Below, one piece after another: positions 60,574 through 64,000 of a DNA stretch of 64,000 nt (its first letter is position 1; every line of letters begins with the position of its first letter). Made by a program: the position numbers and the translations under genes. Below the pieces are notes generated by a model, which was not told the origin of the DNA, ran no database searches, and saw only the letters and a list, made by a program, of their open reading frames with translations. The DNA comes from Mesorhizobium huakuii (GTDB taxonomy: Bacteria; Pseudomonadota; Alphaproteobacteria; Rhizobiales; Rhizobiaceae), in contig NZ_BSNY01000009.1 of NCBI RefSeq assembly GCF_030160235.1, forward strand, positions 117,820 through 181,819, read 5' to 3'.

Positions 60574-61479
60574 CTAAGATACCGCGGCTCGCCGCTCCGA
60601 CGGCGTCATCTCGTCGAGAAGCGTGCGGATGACGCCGGCCATGTTCTCCTTCATATCGCTGCGCCACAGCGCGAAGGCGACATTGGCCTCGACGAAACCT
60701 TCGGGCGAGCCGCAGTCGAACGTACGGCCCTGATAGTGGTAGCCATAGAAGGCCTGCTGCTTCTCCAGCTTCAGCATCGCGTCGGTGAGCTGGATCTCGT
60801 TGCCGGCGCCCTTTTCCTGGCCTTCGAGAATCTTGAAGATCTCGGGCTGCAGGATGTAGCGACCGTTGATGTAGAGGTTGGACGGCGCCGTGCCGGTCTT
60901 CGGCTTCTCCACCATCTCGGTGATGCGGAAGCCGTGATGCGTATCCTCGCCACGGCCGACAATGCCGTATTTGTGGGCCTCCGCCGGGTCGCATTCCTGC
61001 ACGGCAATGATGTTGTTGCCGGTTTCCTCGTAGAGCTCGACCATCGACTTCATGCAGCTCTTTTCCGACTGCATGATCATGTCGGGCAAAAGCAGCGCGA
61101 AAGGCTCGTCGCCGACCAGTTCGCGCGCACACCAGACGGCATGGCCGAGTCCCATCGGCACCTGCTGGCGGGTGAAGCTGGTCTGCCCCGGCGCCGGCTG
61201 CAGGCGCTGCAGGCGGGCAAGCTGCTCGTCCTTGCCGCGCTGTGCGAGCGTATCATAGAGCTCGAACTGGATATCGAAATGGTCCTCGATGACCGCCTTG
61301 TTGCGGCCGGTCACGAAGATGAAATGCTCGATGCCCGCCTCGCGCGCCTCGTCCACCACATACTGGATGACCGGCCGGTCGACGACGGTCAGCATTTCCT
61401 TGGGAACAGCCTTGGTGGCCGGGAGGAACCGCGTGCCGAGACCGGCGACCGGGAAAACTGCCTTGCGAACTCTCTTCAT
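60574..61479 (-). CDS. galU: UTP-glucose-1-phosphate uridylyltransferase
   Basis: A 301-residue nucleotidyltransferase that makes UDP-glucose for exopolysaccharide and lipopolysaccharide. The [24 protein letters not shown] segment is the nucleotide-binding signature, and [10 protein letters not shown] is the metal-site strand (usually D-D-I; here LLPDMIM). It converges on the beta-barrel gene and is divergent from the transglycosylase gene. Confidence 0.94.
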   Translation of the reverse strand: MKRVRKAVFPVAGLGTRFLPATKAVPKEMLTVVDRPVIQYVVDEAREAGIEHFIFVTGRNKAVIEDHFDIQFELYDTLAQRGKDEQLARLQRLQPAPGQTSFTRQQVPMGLGHAVWCARELVGDEPFALLLPDMIMQSEKSCMKSMVELYEETGNNIIAVQECDPAEAHKYGIVGRGEDTHHGFRITEMVEKPKTGTAPSNLYINGRYILQPEIFKILEGQEKGAGNEIQLTDAMLKLEKQQAFYGYHYQGRTFDCGSPEGFVEANVAFALWRSDMKENMAGVIRTLLDEMTPSERRAAVS

Positions 61480-61691
61480 GCTTTCAATTATCCGTTTGCT
61501 GGCCGGCTCCGCAATCCCCGTCTCGCGACATTTTCACGCCGGAATCGAAGATTAGTGGGAGCGGGTGAGGGAAACTTCCACCGGTTAAAGCATCAAGGTG
61601 TCTTTTCGTTCCAGGCGGCACCTATGGTAAACTAATTCCTAACCCGGTTCGGCGATGAATGGTCTTTCCTGAGACAGAGAAGGAGGAAAAC

Positions 61692-62915
61692 ATGTCCGTT
61701 CGCAATGCCGCAAAACGTTTCACCAGCGTCATGACGGCCGCCAGCCTCTCGCTCGCTCTGCTGATGCCAGCCGGACCCGCTTTCGCCGACGCCGGTTTCC
61801 GGCAATGGGTCGCCAGCTTCCGCGCCACGGCCATCGCCGGCGGCGTTTCCGGCGCCGTCTACGACCAGGCATTCAGCAGCATCAAGGAGCCCGATCCGGT
61901 CGTGCTGGAGAAGGCACGCACCCAGCCCGAATTCACAGCGCCCGCCTGGGATTATTTCGACAACCGCGTCCATGACCAGTCTGTCGCCGTCGGGCAGCAG
62001 ATGGCGAAGAAGTGGAAGCCGTGGCTGGACAAGATCGAGGCGCGGTTCGGCGTCGACCGCTACATTCTTCTGGCCATCTGGTCGATGGAATCGAACTATG
62101 GCGAGATCCTCAAGCGCGACGACATCATGCGCAACGTCATCCGGTCGCTGGCCACTTTGGGCTATGGCGACCCGAAGCGGTCGAAATATGCCCGCACCCA
62201 GCTGGTCGCGGCCCTGAAGATCCTGCAGACCGGCGACATCGATGAAAGCCATTTGATGGGTTCCTGGGCCGGCGCCATGGGCCAGACTCAGTTCATCCCC
62301 ACCAGCTACCAGCACTATGCCGTCGACATGGACGGCAACGGCAAGCGCGACATCTGGAATTCCATCCCCGATGCGCTGGCGACATCGGCCAATCTTTTGA
62401 AGAAGAATGGCTGGCAGGCCGGCAAGACCTGGGGCTACGAGGTCGCGATACCGGCCGGCAAGCTGCCGGGCGGATCGAAGACACTGGCGCAATGGCAGGC
62501 GCTTGGTGTCGTCAGGGCCAGCGGCAAGCCGTTCAAGAACCTCACCGACAAGGCGACGCTCAAAGTGCCGGACGGCCGCGGCGGTCCGGCCTTCCTGATG
62601 ATCCGGAATTTCTCGGTCATCAAGGCCTACAACAATGCCGACAAATATGCCCTGGCCGTTGGCCTTCTCGCCGACGAGATCGCCGGTGGCAGCGGCCTTG
62701 TCCAGGACTGGAAGCGGCCCTTCACCAAGCTCACCTTCGAGGAACGGCAGGAGCTGCAGAAGCGGCTTTCGCAGCACGGGCTTTATGACGGCAAGTTCGA
62801 CGGCAAGATCGGTGACGGCACGAAAACAGCCATCATGACCTATCAGGCCAAGGTCGGCTTGACCCAGGACGGCTACCCGAGCATGGAAGTGCTCAAATGG
62901 CTCAGGCAGAAATAG
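61692..62915 (+). CDS. lytic murein transglycosylase with peptidoglycan-binding domain
   Basis: A 407-residue exported enzyme. The signal peptide ends near AFADA (about 36). An SLT_2/MltB-like catalytic domain (about 36-330) has the catalytic glutamate in LLAIWSMESNYGE and the MGSWAGAMGQTQFIPTSY block. A PG_binding_1 domain occupies about 345-405. It cleaves peptidoglycan glycan strands, producing anhydro-muropeptides. AAGGAGGAAAAC is a strong ribosome site for the ATG at 61692. Confidence 0.94.
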   Translation: MSVRNAAKRFTSVMTAASLSLALLMPAGPAFADAGFRQWVASFRATAIAGGVSGAVYDQAFSSIKEPDPVVLEKARTQPEFTAPAWDYFDNRVHDQSVAVGQQMAKKWKPWLDKIEARFGVDRYILLAIWSMESNYGEILKRDDIMRNVIRSLATLGYGDPKRSKYARTQLVAALKILQTGDIDESHLMGSWAGAMGQTQFIPTSYQHYAVDMDGNGKRDIWNSIPDALATSANLLKKNGWQAGKTWGYEVAIPAGKLPGGSKTLAQWQALGVVRASGKPFKNLTDKATLKVPDGRGGPAFLMIRNFSVIKAYNNADKYALAVGLLADEIAGGSGLVQDWKRPFTKLTFEERQELQKRLSQHGLYDGKFDGKIGDGTKTAIMTYQAKVGLTQDGYPSMEVLKWLRQK

Positions 62916-63039
62916 AGCCGGCCACGGCGCAGTGCGCATTTTGGGCGCACATCTCAGGCGCCATCGCACTTTGAACTTGCGCCCGGCTGCAAAACCGGCT
63001 CCGGTTTGCGGGACAAGGCGCAAGGGGATGGAGGAGTGA

Positions 63040-64000
63040 TTGGTTTCGGCCGCGCGTATCGCGATCCTTGTTCGTCGCACGCCGATCCTTTTTCTGGCGA
63101 TCGTCCTGCTGGCGATCGGCGCTGCCGGTGCCTTCCATGCGCCGGCCATGGCGCAGGAGCAGCCGCAGCAAAATCGTGGCTGGTCGTTGCGCGACCTTTT
63201 GTTTCCGCGCCGCAGTGAGCGGGTCGAACCGCCGCTCGACATCCAGAAGGCAAAACCAAAGCCGCGTAAACCAAGGGTTCCGCGTGCGCCGGTCGAGCCG
63301 CAAACACCGATAGCGGAAAAGGCGCCAGACGCTCGCATCGTCCTCGTCGTCGGCGACTTCATGGCGTCGGGCCTCGCCGAAGGCCTGGACATAGCCTTTG
63401 CCGACAACCCAGCCGTCAGGATCGTCGTGCGCAGCAATGGCTCGTCAGGCTTCGTGCGCGATGATTTCTACAACTGGCCCGAACAGATCAAATCGCTGAT
63501 CGAGACCGAGAAACCGTCCGCGGTGGTCGTCATGCTGGGCTCCAACGACCGCCAGCAGATGAAGGTGGGGGACGTGCGCGAGCAGCCCCGGTCCGAGAAC
63601 TGGACCAAGGAATATGAGCGCCGCACCGACGAGCTCGGCAAGGCCATCGCCACCGCCAAGGTGCCTTTCCTGTGGGTCGGCATGCCGGCATTCAGAGTGC
63701 CGAAGATGACCTCCGACATGCTGGCCTTCAACGACATCTACCACAAGGCCGCGCAAAACCATGGCGGCGAATTCGTCGACGTCTGGGACGGCTTCGTCGA
63801 CGAGAACGGCGCCTTCGTCACCAACGGCCCCGACATGAACGGCCAACCGGTGCGGCTGCGCGCCGATGACGGCATCAACGTCTCCAAGGCCGGCAAGCGC
63901 AAGCTCGCCTTCTACACTGAAAAGCCGCTGGCCAAGATCCTGGGCCTCGCCGCGCCCGGCAGCGTGGCCCCGGCGACGGCACCGGCGGGCGCGCCCGTCG
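63040..64000 (+). CDS. SGNH/GDSL hydrolase-like protein (DUF459), 3' end outside window
   Basis: The frame is open to the end of the window. I start it at a TTG at 63040, preceded by GGAGG; the in-frame ATG at 63028 meets a stop after three codons, so it is not usable. An N-terminal membrane helix (about 14-34) and a basic, Pro-rich linker precede an SGNH-type domain. That domain has VLVVGDFMASGLAEGL, where the usual Ser is in a DFMASG context, and VVMLGSNDRQQ with the block III Asn. It is probably a periplasmic hydrolase acting on cell-wall or polysaccharide acyl groups. Confidence 0.82.
   Translation, partial: MVSAARIAILVRRTPILFLAIVLLAIGAAGAFHAPAMAQEQPQQNRGWSLRDLLFPRRSERVEPPLDIQKAKPKPRKPRVPRAPVEPQTPIAEKAPDARIVLVVGDFMASGLAEGLDIAFADNPAVRIVVRSNGSSGFVRDDFYNWPEQIKSLIETEKPSAVVVMLGSNDRQQMKVGDVREQPRSENWTKEYERRTDELGKAIATAKVPFLWVGMPAFRVPKMTSDMLAFNDIYHKAAQNHGGEFVDVWDGFVDENGAFVTNGPDMNGQPVRLRADDGINVSKAGKRKLAFYTEKPLAKILGLAAPGSVAPATAPAGAPV

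Overview
This is a high-GC, gene-dense chromosomal window from an alphaproteobacterium of the order Hyphomicrobiales, most likely Mesorhizobium or a close relative. The evidence is the rhizobial-type flhA-fliR gene order, a Brucella Omp10-like lipoprotein, a bacterial homospermidine synthase, a group IV ornithine decarboxylase with a long leader, and several families of short palindromic intergenic repeats, including two elements that look like RIME (Rhizobium intergenic mosaic element). Both ends cut through a gene: an MFS transporter at base 1 and an SGNH-type hydrolase at base 64000. I see no tRNA, rRNA, CRISPR array, insertion sequence or prophage.

Layout. 1-1179 is the end of an MFS exporter. 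1204-7578 is a seven-gene minus-strand operon: XRE-cupin regulator, Pot-type ABC importer, FAD amine oxidase and cupin. It is probably for polyamine-like amines and is headed by a perfect palindromic operator candidate. 7742-12395 holds a ClC channel, a small secreted Cys-rich protein, a cupin/NAD-epimerase pair divergent from a MarR regulator, and a monooxygenase-like protein. 12513-20029 carries flagellar export and assembly genes (flhA, fliR, FliJ-like, then FlgJ-like and FlgN-like), interrupted by a methyltransferase, a GNAT enzyme and a lipoprotein aminopeptidase. 20160-25733 has an SCP2 protein under a palindromic operator, a GNAT enzyme, ornithine decarboxylase behind a leader of about 430 nt, and an amidase with a LysR regulator. 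25966-30125 is metal related (DUF1007, His-rich NicO transporter, CDF exporter) around a DenD-like dehydrogenase. 30154-38186 is mixed metabolism (aminotransferase, SDRs, TrhO, Eda, AraC regulator). 38504-45626 has a DUF882 envelope protein, an NtrC-type response regulator, PepF and a membrane-anchored Lys/Ala/Pro-rich protein. 45795-48787 is a pabB-pabC-YciI-DUF3445 operon. 48919-57329 has homospermidine synthase, the Omp10-like lipoprotein, a nucleotidase-LysM fusion, ferrochelatase, an FAD oxidase and an SPFH/NfeD pair. 57521-64000 is cell-envelope related (KpsF, beta-barrel protein, GalU, lytic transglycosylase, SGNH hydrolase).

Two themes join distant genes. Polyamines: ornithine decarboxylase makes putrescine, homospermidine synthase joins two putrescines, and the first operon probably imports and oxidises related amines. 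Envelope: KpsF, GalU, transglycosylase, DUF882 protein, beta-barrel protein and lipoproteins. Most of the window looks like ordinary core genome. The less ordinary material is regulatory and intergenic: palindromic operators at 7607, 11561 and 20751, the odc leader, and three repeat families that sit next to stop codons.
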